From Flaviaestuariibacter sp. (GTDB taxonomy: Bacteria > Bacteroidota > Bacteroidia > Chitinophagales > Chitinophagaceae), in assembly GCA_025963645.1 (NCBI GenBank), contig JAOQAI010000011.1, positions 39,764-103,763 of the forward strand: 64,000 nucleotides of DNA, in the 5' to 3' direction. The notes beneath the pieces are model-generated. The model was not told where the DNA came from and did not search any database. It saw nothing but the letters and a program-made list of their open reading frames with translations. Positions 47,099 to 55,956 of this stretch are shown piece after piece (within the stretch, counting starts at the first letter, position 1; every line of letters starts with the position of its first letter). The translations under genes were made by a program, and so were the position numbers.

Positions 47099-48020
47099 TT
47101 TCGAGAATTGCAAGCGATTGTATTTTGTCTTCTCCCAGCTGTATGGTTAACTTCTCTAACGTATCATATTTTTCCTGTGCTCTTAAATATGCAACCGGAA
47201 TGACTACTACTTCCTGATCATAAATATCGCTATCGAAATCAAAGATGTTGACTTCCACCCGTTCTACCGTATCGTTCAGTGTCGGCCGCTTTCCAATGCT
47301 AAGCATGCCGCCTTTCATTTCGCCGGCAACCTTTACCCATACGGCATAGACTCCTTCGCCTAAATGTATCTTATCGGCTTCTTTGTACTGCAAATTGGCA
47401 GTAGGATATCCTAATTGACGTCCTAACTTATCGCCATGAACAACAATACCCTCGAAAGAGAAAGGATAGCCTAACAGGTTAACAGCTTTTTTAATATTGC
47501 CTTCTTTTAGTGCTTGGCGAATCGAAGTGGAGCTGACCGATATTTCATCCAGCACATGCTTTGGGATCTCAATTAATTCATACCCGAAATCGCTTTTTCT
47601 TTTTTGCAGCAATTCAAAATTCCCGGATCGGTTGCTGCCGAAATGATGATCGTAGCCAATGATAATCGTCTGTGGCTTAAATTGTTTCACCAGGAAATGT
47701 TCGATATATTCCTCGCCGGTGAGAGCTGCAAAACTTTTAGTAAAATCCACCACAACCAGGTGATCAATTCCTTTTGACCGTAGCAATTCTATTTTTTCGT
47801 CTAATGTATTAATAAGTTCCAGCGATGTTTCCGGTTGCAAAAGCTTCCGGGGATGCGGCATAAAGGTGATCAAAACGCTTTCGCCGGCTACTTTTTCCGC
47901 TTGTTCCCGCAACGCACTGATGATTTGCTGATGACCTTTATGCACGCCATCAAATGTTCCAATAGTAATAACCGCATTTCGAAAGGGAGGAAGATCATGA
48001 ATATGAGAATGCACCTGCAT
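47079..48020 (-). CDS. ribF: Bifunctional riboflavin kinase/FAD synthetase
   Basis: A 313-residue RibF that makes FMN and then FAD from riboflavin. The N-terminal nucleotidyltransferase part starts 'AVITIGTFDGVHKGHQQII' with the HxGH-like 'GVHKGH', then 'VDFTKSFAALTGEEYIEHFL' and 'IIIGYDHHFGSNRSGNFELL'. The C-terminal flavokinase domain has 'GIVVHGDKLGRQLGYPTANL' and 'GVYAVWVKV'. The ATG at 48020 is preferred; a longer frame reaching 48125 runs into the divergent PurM-like gene. No FMN riboswitch was seen upstream. Confidence 0.92.
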   Translation of the reverse strand: MQVHSHIHDLPPFRNAVITIGTFDGVHKGHQQIISALREQAEKVAGESVLITFMPHPRKLLQPETSLELINTLDEKIELLRSKGIDHLVVVDFTKSFAALTGEEYIEHFLVKQFKPQTIIIGYDHHFGSNRSGNFELLQKRKSDFGYELIEIPKHVLDEISVSSTSIRQALKEGNIKKAVNLLGYPFSFEGIVVHGDKLGRQLGYPTANLQYKEADKIHLGEGVYAVWVKVAGEMKGGMLSIGKRPTLNDTVERVEVNIFDFDSDIYDQEVVVIPVAYLRAQEKYDTLEKLTIQLGEDKIQSLAILETNPASF

Positions 48021-48049
48021 AGAACCGCGAAGATAAAGGGGCAATGGCG

Positions 48050-48057
48050 TAGATTTG
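48050..48057 (+). promoter_or_regulatory. -7 box of the PurM-like gene
   Basis: TAGATTTG is a perfect TAnnTTTG, 17 bases before the ATG at 48075. No good -33 element was found. Confidence 0.45.
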
Positions 48058-48074
48058 TGTTTATAAAAAGGAAC

Positions 48075-49241
48075 ATGTCGCTTTATACAAAACGAGGAGT
48101 ATCGGCACAAAAAGAAGAAGTTCATGCGGCCACGAAAAACCTAGACAAGGGTTTGTTCCCCCGAGCATTTTGCAAGATCAATGAGGATCTGTTAGGCGGT
48201 GACAGCGACTGGGTGAACGTGATGCATGCTGACGGCGCCGGCACGAAAAGCATATTGGCGTATCTCTATTGGAAAGAAACGGGTGATCTCTCGGTTTGGA
48301 AAGGGATAGCGCAGGATGCGATCGTAATGAATCTTGACGATTTGCTTTGCATTGGCATTTACAAGAACCTGCTTTATTCTTCTTCCATTGATAGAAACAA
48401 ATCGCGCATACCAGGAGAGGTGTTGAAAGCGTTAATTGAGGGCACCCAGGAATTTCTGGACCAAATGTCATCACATGGTGTTTCCATTGCTTTCCTGGGT
48501 GGCGAAACAGCCGATGTAGGCGATGTGGTAAGAACGGTGGCAGTAAATGGAACCATGGCATCCCGCTGGAGAAAAAAAGACCTGGTTACGAATGAAGCGA
48601 TTGCACCTGGGAATGTTATCGTTGGTTTAGCGAGTTATGGAAAAGCAGTGTATGAAACGGGATACAATAGCGGCATTGGAAGTAATGGATTGACCAGTGC
48701 CCGGCATGATGTCTTATCAAAGGCTTATGCCAGCTATACAGAATCGTATGATGAAACACTTGAGGATGATGTGGTTTATATTGGGCATCATTCTTTAACA
48801 GACAGTATTACAATTGGTGAAGAGCAGATACAGGTTGGAAAGCTTTTGCTTTCTCCTACACGGACCTTTGCGCCATTGATGAAGGAGATACTGGAAGAAC
48901 ATTTTACAGGAATACACGGATTGATACACAGCAGCGGAGGCGGGCAAACCAAATGCTTAAAGTATATGCCGGATGGTGTACGTATTGTAAAGGACAATCT
49001 ATTCAAAGCTCCGGAAATATTCAGTATTATTCAAGGCTCCAGCGGTTCAGACGATAAAGAAATGTACCAGGTATTTAATATGGGTTGCCGAATGGAAATT
49101 TATACTGATGAAGCCGCTGCCAATGCTATTATTCAATTGGGGCAATCTTTTGAAATCGAGGCACAGGTTATAGGAAGGGTAGAAGCAGGAGTGGGGAAAA
49201 GCTTGGTTATTCGAAAAGAAGGAGCAGAAATTGTTTATTAA
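48075..49241 (+). CDS. AIR-synthase-related protein (PurM-like)
   Basis: A 388-residue protein of the PurM/AIR-synthase superfamily, in the long form common in Bacteroidota, which is probably their phosphoribosylformylglycinamidine cyclo-ligase. Marks are 'VNVMHADGAGTKSILAYLYW', 'QDAIVMNLDDLLCIGI', 'GVSIAFLGGETADVGDVVR' and 'GLIHSSGGGQTKCL'. The frame is open for 80 codons further upstream, but that part overlaps ribF, lacks family similarity and precedes the -7 box, so ATG 48075 is chosen. The role in purine synthesis is inferred from the family; purC lies 6 kb away, not in an operon. ftsE follows after 18 bp. Confidence 0.88.
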   Translation: MSLYTKRGVSAQKEEVHAATKNLDKGLFPRAFCKINEDLLGGDSDWVNVMHADGAGTKSILAYLYWKETGDLSVWKGIAQDAIVMNLDDLLCIGIYKNLLYSSSIDRNKSRIPGEVLKALIEGTQEFLDQMSSHGVSIAFLGGETADVGDVVRTVAVNGTMASRWRKKDLVTNEAIAPGNVIVGLASYGKAVYETGYNSGIGSNGLTSARHDVLSKAYASYTESYDETLEDDVVYIGHHSLTDSITIGEEQIQVGKLLLSPTRTFAPLMKEILEEHFTGIHGLIHSSGGGQTKCLKYMPDGVRIVKDNLFKAPEIFSIIQGSSGSDDKEMYQVFNMGCRMEIYTDEAAANAIIQLGQSFEIEAQVIGRVEAGVGKSLVIRKEGAEIVY

Positions 49242-49259
49242 ATCATTCAACAGATCATT

Positions 49260-49949
49260 ATGGCAGAAGCAATTATTGAAATACGGAATGCAAACATTTA
49301 CCAGGGCGATAGCCAGGTATTAAGCAATGTAAATCTTGTTGTAAATAAAGGGGAGTTTGTTTACCTGGTGGGCAAGACAGGCACAGGCAAGTCCAGTTTG
49401 CTAAAAACCATGTATGGAGAGTTGCCACTGAAAGAAGGTGAGGGAGAGGTAGCGGGTTACAACCTGCGGCAGCTTACCTGGAAAACGGTTCCCTACCTCC
49501 GTAGAAGCCTGGGTGTAGTGTTCCAAGATTTTCAGTTGTTGACAGACCGCAACGTAAATGAAAACCTGAAGTTCGTGTTACGGGCTACAGGCTGGAAGGA
49601 TGATAAACTGATGAACGAAAAGATCGCGGATGTATTGGATAAAGTAGGCTTGAAATCAAAGGGGTTTAAAATGCCTTTTGAAATGAGTGGTGGCGAGCAG
49701 CAGCGTGTAGATATAGCCCGTGCTTTATTGAATTCACCAAAGTTGATCCTCGCGGATGAACCTACAGGGAACCTGGACCCGGAAACGTCTGACGAGATCA
49801 TGCAGTTGCTTTTTCATATCTCCAGGGATTATGGCACCGCTATCGTAATGGCGACGCATGATTATATCGTGATCAAGAAGTTTCCGGCAAGAATGTTACG
49901 CACCGAAATGGGGCAACTTTCCGATAATTCGTCTATAGCAATGCATTAA
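49260..49949 (+). CDS. ftsE: Cell-division ABC ATPase FtsE
   Basis: A 229-residue ABC ATPase. It has Walker A '[10 protein letters not shown]' (38-47), signature '[15 protein letters not shown]' and Walker B '[16 protein letters not shown]' (Asp166-Glu167). '[17 protein letters not shown]' and '[10 protein letters not shown]' fit FtsE. With its membrane partner FtsX it drives cell-wall amidase activation at the septum. No ftsX is adjacent in this window, a common arrangement in Bacteroidota. It starts 18 bp after the PurM-like stop. Its end overlaps the convergent glycosyltransferase gene by 17 bp. Confidence 0.9.
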   Translation: MAEAIIEIRNANIYQGDSQVLSNVNLVVNKGEFVYLVGKTGTGKSSLLKTMYGELPLKEGEGEVAGYNLRQLTWKTVPYLRRSLGVVFQDFQLLTDRNVNENLKFVLRATGWKDDKLMNEKIADVLDKVGLKSKGFKMPFEMSGGEQQRVDIARALLNSPKLILADEPTGNLDPETSDEIMQLLFHISRDYGTAIVMATHDYIVIKKFPARMLRTEMGQLSDNSSIAMH

Positions 49950-51045
49950 GCTTCGCGGCGTTTTCTTTGTTATTATAAACGGTAGCTATTTCTGTTCTTT
50001 GTTGTAGATCATCTAGGGTAAACGGCTTTTTAAAGAGCTGTTGAATCCGGTCAATAAATTCTTGCGGAATATTGGCAAGATGCACAGCCTGTGAGAAGGC
50101 AGTCCCGGCAATTCCTGCGTCATTTGTAATGCAATGTCTTCCTTGGAAAAGGGCATGCAGCATTTTGAATTTAAGTCCTGTGTTATTAAGAGAAGGTAAC
50201 ACGTTGATGTGTGCTTCTTTTACAAGCCCATTCATCACTTCATCTGTAGGGTTATTACGCAGGGTTACATTCGAATATGGTTTTGCCAGGCTTTGCAGGT
50301 GCTTATTTATTCCTTTTCCGGCTATATAAAATGGCACATCAATTTTAGAAAAAACATGCTTGATCAACCAGGCAGCCATTTGCTGATTTTCAGCCACCTG
50401 AAGATTACCTTGATAGAGGCAATACTTGCCATATCCTTCCTTACCTGAAAGATTTTGCCAGGAAGTAAAAGATGGAATAAAATGCAGGTTTGAAAAATTA
50501 TACTTTCTTTTTAAAACCTCCATGTCAGTGGAAGAAACACATGCCAGCGGAAAATCTTTTTTTAGTTGTTGCTGGTATGTATTTAACCGCTTGCTTTCAA
50601 GTAAATGAAACAAGCGTTTCAACGCATAACTTTCCGATTTTGCGAGCTGGCGGTAATATTCTGCCTCATCATTGTGCATGCGAATGACCACCTTACGATG
50701 AGACTGCAAATAGGGAAGTATACCAGCGCAATGAATGCCTTCAACTAGTATGGGATGAGCATCTTCATGTAGTTTGGCAATAAGGGCTTTGTTGATGCGT
50801 GATCCCACTATATAGGGCTTTGCAGAAAACAAACTATTGAAAAGCGATCCTCTTTTATAAGAATGAATGGCTTTGCAGAAAGGTTCTAATCCAGATGCAG
50901 ACCGATCTTTTTTATAATCGAAATAATGAAGGATGATGTCCCGGCTTTTCGACAATTCTACGATCTTGTAATACATATCTATTGCACCACCATAATTGGG
51001 CAGTGATGGCGCATCGAGGCAAACGATATGGAGGGGGTTATTCAA
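49933..51045 (-). CDS. Glycosyltransferase (GT4-like)
   Basis: A 370-residue GT-B protein. The first Rossmann strand is 'LHIVCLDAPSLPNYGGAIDM'. The C-terminal donor domain has 'YCLYQGNLQVAENQQMAAWLI', 'VPFYIAGKGINKHLQSLAK' and 'INVLPSLNNTGLKFKMLHALFQGRHCITN', the usual place of the EX7E-like motif, here altered. A TTG at 51045 starts immediately before the conserved strand and overlaps the upstream gene's stop (TTGAATAA), so it is preferred over an ATG that would lie 72 bp inside that gene. It is the third gene of a minus-strand operon, with AT-richer codon use than flanking genes. Sugar and acceptor are unknown. Confidence 0.8.
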   Translation of the reverse strand: MNNPLHIVCLDAPSLPNYGGAIDMYYKIVELSKSRDIILHYFDYKKDRSASGLEPFCKAIHSYKRGSLFNSLFSAKPYIVGSRINKALIAKLHEDAHPILVEGIHCAGILPYLQSHRKVVIRMHNDEAEYYRQLAKSESYALKRLFHLLESKRLNTYQQQLKKDFPLACVSSTDMEVLKRKYNFSNLHFIPSFTSWQNLSGKEGYGKYCLYQGNLQVAENQQMAAWLIKHVFSKIDVPFYIAGKGINKHLQSLAKPYSNVTLRNNPTDEVMNGLVKEAHINVLPSLNNTGLKFKMLHALFQGRHCITNDAGIAGTAFSQAVHLANIPQEFIDRIQQLFKKPFTLDDLQQRTEIATVYNNKENAAKLNALL

Positions 51046-52123
51046 AGATCTCTTTGTAGTAGTCCAACAATTTTTTTTCTTCAGTTTGCCAATTATAAAA
51101 TTTCCTTGCTTCAACACAATTTTGGCGGAGCCGCGTCAATGCACCGGTATCAGCAAGAATACTATTAATAGTCTTTGATAGCGATTCGGAGGACAGGTCT
51201 TCGGTTAAAAAAGCCACTTCAAATTGTTCATTGATTCGTTTGTACACCGGGTATTTCACGCACAGCTGCGGAATGCCAGCATGTATATAATCGAAGAACC
51301 GATTGGCTAACGAATAATAATTACTCAAGCCGTTGTTCTCAAATAAGGTTATCCCGAACAATGCCTTAGGCGTTACTTCCCTTAGCTGATCAGGTTTCAA
51401 TTTACCCATCAGATAAACCTTTTCTTCAAGACCGTACTTTTTGATAAGCTGCTTTGCTTCATCAAAGAAATTTCCGTCACCATAAATATGGAGTGGCGTA
51501 TTTATGTATTTAAAAGCGGGGATCAAGGTCTCAAAACTTCTTCCCTCGTTAACGGCACCCTGGTAAATAATGAAATTTTCCGGTGATTGCGGAACAAGCT
51601 TTCGTAAAACTGAAATGCTTCGTATAACTTTATAATCTACATTATATTCTCTTTTAAAAATTTGCTGTATCTCTTCATTTACGGTGTACCCATACGTAAA
51701 TCTTGGAACCGCGAACTTTTCAATTCCTTTCCAGACTTTGTAAATCTTCTTTCGGGTGACAATCTCTTTCATTTCGCAGAATAACTCATGGGCATCATAT
51801 ACTCGTTTCGTGCCCCTGATCTTTGAAGCAAATAAGCAGGGAAGGATCGTGTCCAGGTCTATAGCACATAGAAGATCTGATTTCTTAAAAAGAAGATAAA
51901 AAAACAGCCTGATATTATACTCAAGATAGAATGCAGCACCCTTTTTGAAGAAGCAGGCGATTCTTTTTTGGGCAAACGGTTGCTGCTGTAGCGGAGCCGT
52001 GCTGCTATATTTTCTCCCAACCAGCAGAACCTGGTAACCGGCATTTTGCAGGGAGGTGCAAATACGAATCATGCGCTGATCAAAGGTCAGTTCATTCGTT
52101 ACTGTAAAGACCAGCCTTTTCAT
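51038..52123 (-). CDS. Glycosyltransferase (GT4-like)
   Basis: A 361-residue GT-B glycosyltransferase. The N-domain has 'RLVFTVTNELTFDQRMIRIC', 'GYQVLLVGRKY' and 'LLCAIDLDTILPCLFASKI'. The C-domain has 'FIIYQGAVNEGRSFETLIPAF', 'LHIYGDGNFFDEAKQL' and 'FGITLFENNGLSNYYSLANRFFDYIHAGIPQLC', with the donor-phosphate region. It is probably involved in surface polysaccharide or glycan assembly. It lies 6 bp after the oxidoreductase gene and overlaps the next glycosyltransferase by 8 bp, so it is clearly co-translated. The sugar is unknown. Confidence 0.83.
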   Translation of the reverse strand: MKRLVFTVTNELTFDQRMIRICTSLQNAGYQVLLVGRKYSSTAPLQQQPFAQKRIACFFKKGAAFYLEYNIRLFFYLLFKKSDLLCAIDLDTILPCLFASKIRGTKRVYDAHELFCEMKEIVTRKKIYKVWKGIEKFAVPRFTYGYTVNEEIQQIFKREYNVDYKVIRSISVLRKLVPQSPENFIIYQGAVNEGRSFETLIPAFKYINTPLHIYGDGNFFDEAKQLIKKYGLEEKVYLMGKLKPDQLREVTPKALFGITLFENNGLSNYYSLANRFFDYIHAGIPQLCVKYPVYKRINEQFEVAFLTEDLSSESLSKTINSILADTGALTRLRQNCVEARKFYNWQTEEKKLLDYYKEIFE

Positions 52124-52129
52124 GTAATT

Positions 52130-53131
52130 TTAATCTACGGAGCATTTATAAATCTTCTCAATCATCTCCACTGTTTTTACAGCTTCCCTAATTTCAGGAA
52201 GATTGTTCTTTTGGTTTTCCAGGGCCTTGATGAGGTCTTCATAAACGCGGTGATGGTTGCTCATTGAACCCGTGTAAAAACCATAGTCGTTAGGCTTGCC
52301 GGCTTCCTGTTCGGGGTACGAAATTTTATCTTCGGTATGAAACCATTCGATCGTGTTTAAATATTGCCCGCCAATCTTTACAGACCCTTTCTCACCAAAT
52401 ATGGCGAACGATCCTTCTGAGTTCTTTTCAAAACTGTTCACCGTATAATTAATGGTGCCTAATGCGCCATTCTTCATTTGCAGCAATACCGCGCCGGTAT
52501 CTTCAATAGAAAAATGCTCTCGCAAGCCGTTGTTTTTTGCATGTGCAGCAACTGTTTCAATATCGCCTAAAAACCAGTATAGCAAATCAATGAAATGACT
52601 GAATTGGGTATACAGTAAGCCTCCATCCAGCTCTTTCGTGCCCCGCCAATCACCGGTGTAGTATTGCTGTGGGCGATTCCAAAAGCAATTGATCTGAAAG
52701 CTCAGGATTTGTCCCAGCTTATTTTCTTCCAAAAGTTTTTTCACGAACACTACGGGTTCATTGTACCTGTTTTGCTTGACGATGAAAAGCTTTCGTCTGA
52801 AGAAATGAGCCGTGTCCATCATTGACCAGGCCGCAGAACTTGTGAGGCAGAGAGGTTTTTCGCATAACACATGCCTGCCATTTTGCAAGGATTTGATGGA
52901 ATGTTCGGCATGAAGCCCGTTTGGCGTACAGACGCAAATAATGGAGACATCCTTTTCCATCTCCAGCAATTCATCTAAAGAAGTATACACATTTGCGCCA
53001 AATTTTTCAGCAAAGCTGTTTGCCTTTTCGATAACGACATCACAAACGGCCACCAACTTACCAACTGCGGCAATCTGCTCGGCATGACGCGCCGCTATTC
53101 TTCCGCAACCCACGATCGCAAACTTGTACAT
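52130..53131 (-). CDS. Gfo/Idh/MocA-family oxidoreductase (nucleotide-sugar type)
   Basis: A 333-residue NAD-dependent sugar oxidoreductase. The Rossmann start is 'KFAIVGCGRIAARHAEQIA'. The substrate lysine lies in 'HVLCEKPLCLTSSAAW', and the catalytic-domain marks are 'GELDGGLLYTQFSHFIDLLYW'-type sequence with a likely His. The 'HFIDLLYWFLGDIETV' block resembles WlbA-like enzymes that oxidise UDP-GlcNAc-uronate. With two glycosyltransferases behind it, it probably makes a modified sugar for a surface glycan (context inference). The ATG at 53131 is chosen; the frame extends 16 codons further but overlaps the -7 box. Confidence 0.83.
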   Translation of the reverse strand: MYKFAIVGCGRIAARHAEQIAAVGKLVAVCDVVIEKANSFAEKFGANVYTSLDELLEMEKDVSIICVCTPNGLHAEHSIKSLQNGRHVLCEKPLCLTSSAAWSMMDTAHFFRRKLFIVKQNRYNEPVVFVKKLLEENKLGQILSFQINCFWNRPQQYYTGDWRGTKELDGGLLYTQFSHFIDLLYWFLGDIETVAAHAKNNGLREHFSIEDTGAVLLQMKNGALGTINYTVNSFEKNSEGSFAIFGEKGSVKIGGQYLNTIEWFHTEDKISYPEQEAGKPNDYGFYTGSMSNHHRVYEDLIKALENQKNNLPEIREAVKTVEMIEKIYKCSVD

Positions 53132-53136
53132 GGCAT

Positions 53137-53144
53137 CAAAAGTA
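53137..53144 (-). promoter_or_regulatory. -7 box of the glycosyltransferase operon
   Basis: TACTTTTG on the minus strand, a perfect TAnnTTTG, ends five bases before the oxidoreductase ATG. The T-rich arm of the preceding terminator supplies the -33 region. The mRNA is probably leaderless. Confidence 0.5.
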
Positions 53145-53159
53145 AACAAACCCCAAAGA

Positions 53160-53187
53160 AAAAGCCCCTGCAAGTGCAAGGGCTTTT
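53160..53187 (-). terminator. Terminator after the OMP beta-barrel gene
   Basis: The stem AAAAGCCC..TGCA / TGCA..GGGCTTTT has one mismatch and a two-base loop. On the minus strand it is followed by TTTTTC. It lies 18 bp after the 53206 gene's stop. Confidence 0.75.
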
Positions 53188-53205
53188 AAGAAAATCGCAA
53201 AGAGA

Positions 53206-55806
53206 TTACATGCCTCCGTTATCCATCTGCATATTGCCTTCGGCACGGGTGTTCTTGCGCTTGAACAAATTCGCGTCAAACTTACCGAAGCGGTAATTGA
53301 AATTCAAACGGAAAACCTGCGGGTCACGACGTCTTGTGATGTCCTGCACCAAACCAATCTGCTCGGTATGCGAATCATAAAGTTTGGTTCTGAAAATATC
53401 ATTCACATTAAGTGATAAAGAGGCCACTTTGTTCTTTAAGAACTCAAAGCGAACGGCAGCATCTACACCGTAATTCGGACGAATATAACCCTGCGCGGCT
53501 GAGCCACCGCCGCCGCCCATGCCACCAAAACCACCTCCGCCACCACCACGGTTGCCACTACCACCCGGAGACGAAATGATCTTCGAGGTATAATCGCCTG
53601 ACAGTTGCAAACTGAAGTTTTTTGGCAAACGGAAGCTGTTATTAATTTTGAGGAAATAGCTTAAAAATTGGTCCTGGTCAGGCTGGTTGTCCACATCAAT
53701 CTTGGCGGTGAAGAAGTTGATGTTAGACGTCAGATCCCAAAACTTAGTAATCTTATTTCTGCCAGTCAGTTCTAAACCGGTGACGTAGCTTTTGTTCGCA
53801 TTTACGTAAGACGCAATAACCACTTCTTCCTTATAGAATGTGTCATACTCATACTGTTGAAAACGTGTAATCAAGTCATTTGTATTTTTAAAGTATACAG
53901 AGGCAATAAAATTATCCCTGTTCTCAAAAGTTTTAGAATAAGAAAGCTCCAGAGAGTTCGTAAATTCTGGTCGTAAGGCAGGGTTACCACGGCTGATGTT
54001 CAATGAGTCTGTATAATCAGTAAAAGGAAAAAGTTGGAAAAAATTTGGACGATTAATCCTCCGACTATAGTTCAACTGAAGATCATCAAAATCAGTAAGC
54101 TTCTGGCTTAGAAAAACGCTTGGGAAAAAGCTGATAGGTAAGTCAATTTCGAATGCCTGCTTTGTAGTCATCAGCATGCCCTCATTCTTAGAACTCTCTG
54201 CACGAAGACCCAATTGGTAGCTAAATTTGTTGATGCGGTTTGAAAAAGTTGTATAGGCCGCATAAACCCGGTCTTCATTCTGGTAAACAGTGTTTGTATA
54301 CTTTTCCGGGTTAGTGATTTCTGTAGCACTATAAATTTTACGGATAGAAGCCCTAGCCCCAATCTCAAACTTAGAGTTTTCGCTGATCACATTTGCATAG
54401 TCGGTTTGTAAAACATAGTTTTCGTTAGTACCAGAAGTGAGTTGATATTGATTAAACTCACCCATTGCAGAATCCTTTGGGAATACAAGGTGCGTTAAAT
54501 TACTGATGTTGTTGTTATTGTTGTTTTTGCCTTTGTTGTATGTCACATCAGCGGTCCATTCATTACCAGCTTTCGGGAAGTTATGTTTAAAGCTTAACTG
54601 TGTCCCCCAGTTACGGAATTGGTTTTGTGAACCCGTTAAACGCCTATTATTGAATACACTATCACCAAAAGGATATGTTTTTACAATATTTATCAAACTA
54701 GTGCCATCCGGATCCATGTGTCCTCTTGCCATAGAACCACTTACAGTAAACGTATTGCGGTTATTTAGGAAATAGTCAAACCCAGCTCTGCCAAAACCAA
54801 ACTCCCCTTCCATTATAGACTTGTCGCGTTGGTTGGTAACTGTTTGTTTTAATAGAGAGGAATTTGTTGGCGATGCGGAATTTCTGTAAACAGTTCCAGA
54901 ACTGATAGATTTCCGTTGGTTGTATTGACCCGCGCCAAAAAAGTTTACTTTGTTCTGCCGAACATTTATATCACCGCCCGCACCGATCTTACCGCGGGAA
55001 TCTACATTAGCTCTTATATTACCTGCATAGCCAACCCGCTTTGCCTTTTTCAGAACAATGTTTAGGATGCCAGCTGTACCACCAGAGGCATCAAACTTCG
55101 CCGAAGGATTGGTTATGATCTCCACGCTCTCAATGGCATCGGCAGGGATCTGTTCCAGCGTCAATGTAGTTGGGCGACCATCTACAAATATTTGAGGAGC
55201 GTTATTGCGTAGGGTTACATTTCCATCAATATCCACACTCACAGATGGAACATTTTTCATAACATCCACCGCACTACCGCCGGCAGAGGTTATGTTTTTA
55301 TCTACATTAAATATTTTGCGGTCGATGCCTAATTGTAATTGCGGCTTGGTAGAAGTTACGGTCACCGTTGACAATACCTTATCATCAATCTGCATTTTAA
55401 TATTTCCAAGGTCTTTGTCCAATGCGCTCATCATTACAGATGGGTCGTTGCCTTTCGGACGTTCGAAAGCCACCGTTTGCTCTAACTGCTGGTACCCAAT
55501 GCCGGTTACCCGAAGTTTATATTGAGCCATTGCCGGCACATTCTCTATACTGAAATCTCCATTTGCAGCCGTCAGCATGCCGCCCACTACTACTTCCTTC
55601 CGTTGCTTGGTTGCCGTATCCATGCGGCTTGTAACTAATACAACAGAGCTGGCTTCGATACCTTTGTTAGCAGCATCAACCACACGTCCGTAAAAGCGCC
55701 CAGTCATTTCCTGACCACCGCTCGGGCGTCCACCGCCGGGCATCTGGGCAATTGCTGTAAGAGAAAAAAGGGAGAGAAGCAGGGAGGTTAAGAATCTAAT
55801 GTGCAT
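53206..55806 (-). CDS. Outer-membrane beta-barrel receptor-like protein
   Basis: An 866-residue protein. It has a signal peptide (1-20), a Gly-rich stretch, a carboxypeptidase-like regulatory domain (about 38-110, 'FYGRVVDAANKGIEASSVVL'), a plug-like region (about 145-255: 'SAVDVMKNVPSVSVDIDGNVTL', 'IFVDGRPTTLTLEQIPADAIESVEI') and a long outer-membrane barrel (OMP_b-brl_3 type). A Gly-rich loop of about 25 residues (about 745-775, GG/GF/GM repeats) is inserted in the C-terminal barrel. Such proteins bind or pass unknown ligands without a full TonB box. It is flanked by a terminator on each side (53160-53187 and 55929-55953) and has its own promoter, so it is monocistronic. Confidence 0.87.
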   Translation of the reverse strand: MHIRFLTSLLLSLFSLTAIAQMPGGGRPSGGQEMTGRFYGRVVDAANKGIEASSVVLVTSRMDTATKQRKEVVVGGMLTAANGDFSIENVPAMAQYKLRVTGIGYQQLEQTVAFERPKGNDPSVMMSALDKDLGNIKMQIDDKVLSTVTVTSTKPQLQLGIDRKIFNVDKNITSAGGSAVDVMKNVPSVSVDIDGNVTLRNNAPQIFVDGRPTTLTLEQIPADAIESVEIITNPSAKFDASGGTAGILNIVLKKAKRVGYAGNIRANVDSRGKIGAGGDINVRQNKVNFFGAGQYNQRKSISSGTVYRNSASPTNSSLLKQTVTNQRDKSIMEGEFGFGRAGFDYFLNNRNTFTVSGSMARGHMDPDGTSLINIVKTYPFGDSVFNNRRLTGSQNQFRNWGTQLSFKHNFPKAGNEWTADVTYNKGKNNNNNNISNLTHLVFPKDSAMGEFNQYQLTSGTNENYVLQTDYANVISENSKFEIGARASIRKIYSATEITNPEKYTNTVYQNEDRVYAAYTTFSNRINKFSYQLGLRAESSKNEGMLMTTKQAFEIDLPISFFPSVFLSQKLTDFDDLQLNYSRRINRPNFFQLFPFTDYTDSLNISRGNPALRPEFTNSLELSYSKTFENRDNFIASVYFKNTNDLITRFQQYEYDTFYKEEVVIASYVNANKSYVTGLELTGRNKITKFWDLTSNINFFTAKIDVDNQPDQDQFLSYFLKINNSFRLPKNFSLQLSGDYTSKIISSPGGSGNRGGGGGGFGGMGGGGGSAAQGYIRPNYGVDAAVRFEFLKNKVASLSLNVNDIFRTKLYDSHTEQIGLVQDITRRRDPQVFRLNFNYRFGKFDANLFKRKNTRAEGNMQMDNGGM

Positions 55807-55829
55807 ATAACTTTTGTATAAAGGAGGCG

Positions 55830-55837
55830 CAAAGGTA
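55830..55837 (-). promoter_or_regulatory. -7 box of the OMP beta-barrel gene
   Basis: TACCTTTG on the minus strand is a perfect TAnnTTTG, 24 bases before the ATG at 55806. No clear -33 box was found. Confidence 0.45.
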
Positions 55838-55928
55838 AACTTGTGACCTTGCAGACGGCGTTAATGTTAACTATAATTAACCTATAAAAGGTGAGAAGGC
55901 ATAAGAGCCGGATGAACGGTGCAAAAGA

Positions 55929-55953
55929 AAGCCCCTGCGTAGTGCAAGGGCTT
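55929..55953 (-). terminator. Terminator after tRNA-His
   Basis: The stem AAGCCCCTGC / GCAAGGGCTT has one wobble pair and the loop GTAGT. On the minus strand it follows the tRNA 3' end by four bases and is followed by TCTTTT. Its sequence is strikingly close to the terminator at 53160-53187. Confidence 0.7.
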
Positions 55954-55956
55954 CTG

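Noticed and set aside
47835..48074. An 80-codon upstream extension of the PurM-like gene
   Set aside because: It overlaps ribF on the other strand, precedes the -7 box at 48050-48057, and the family similarity starts at 48075.
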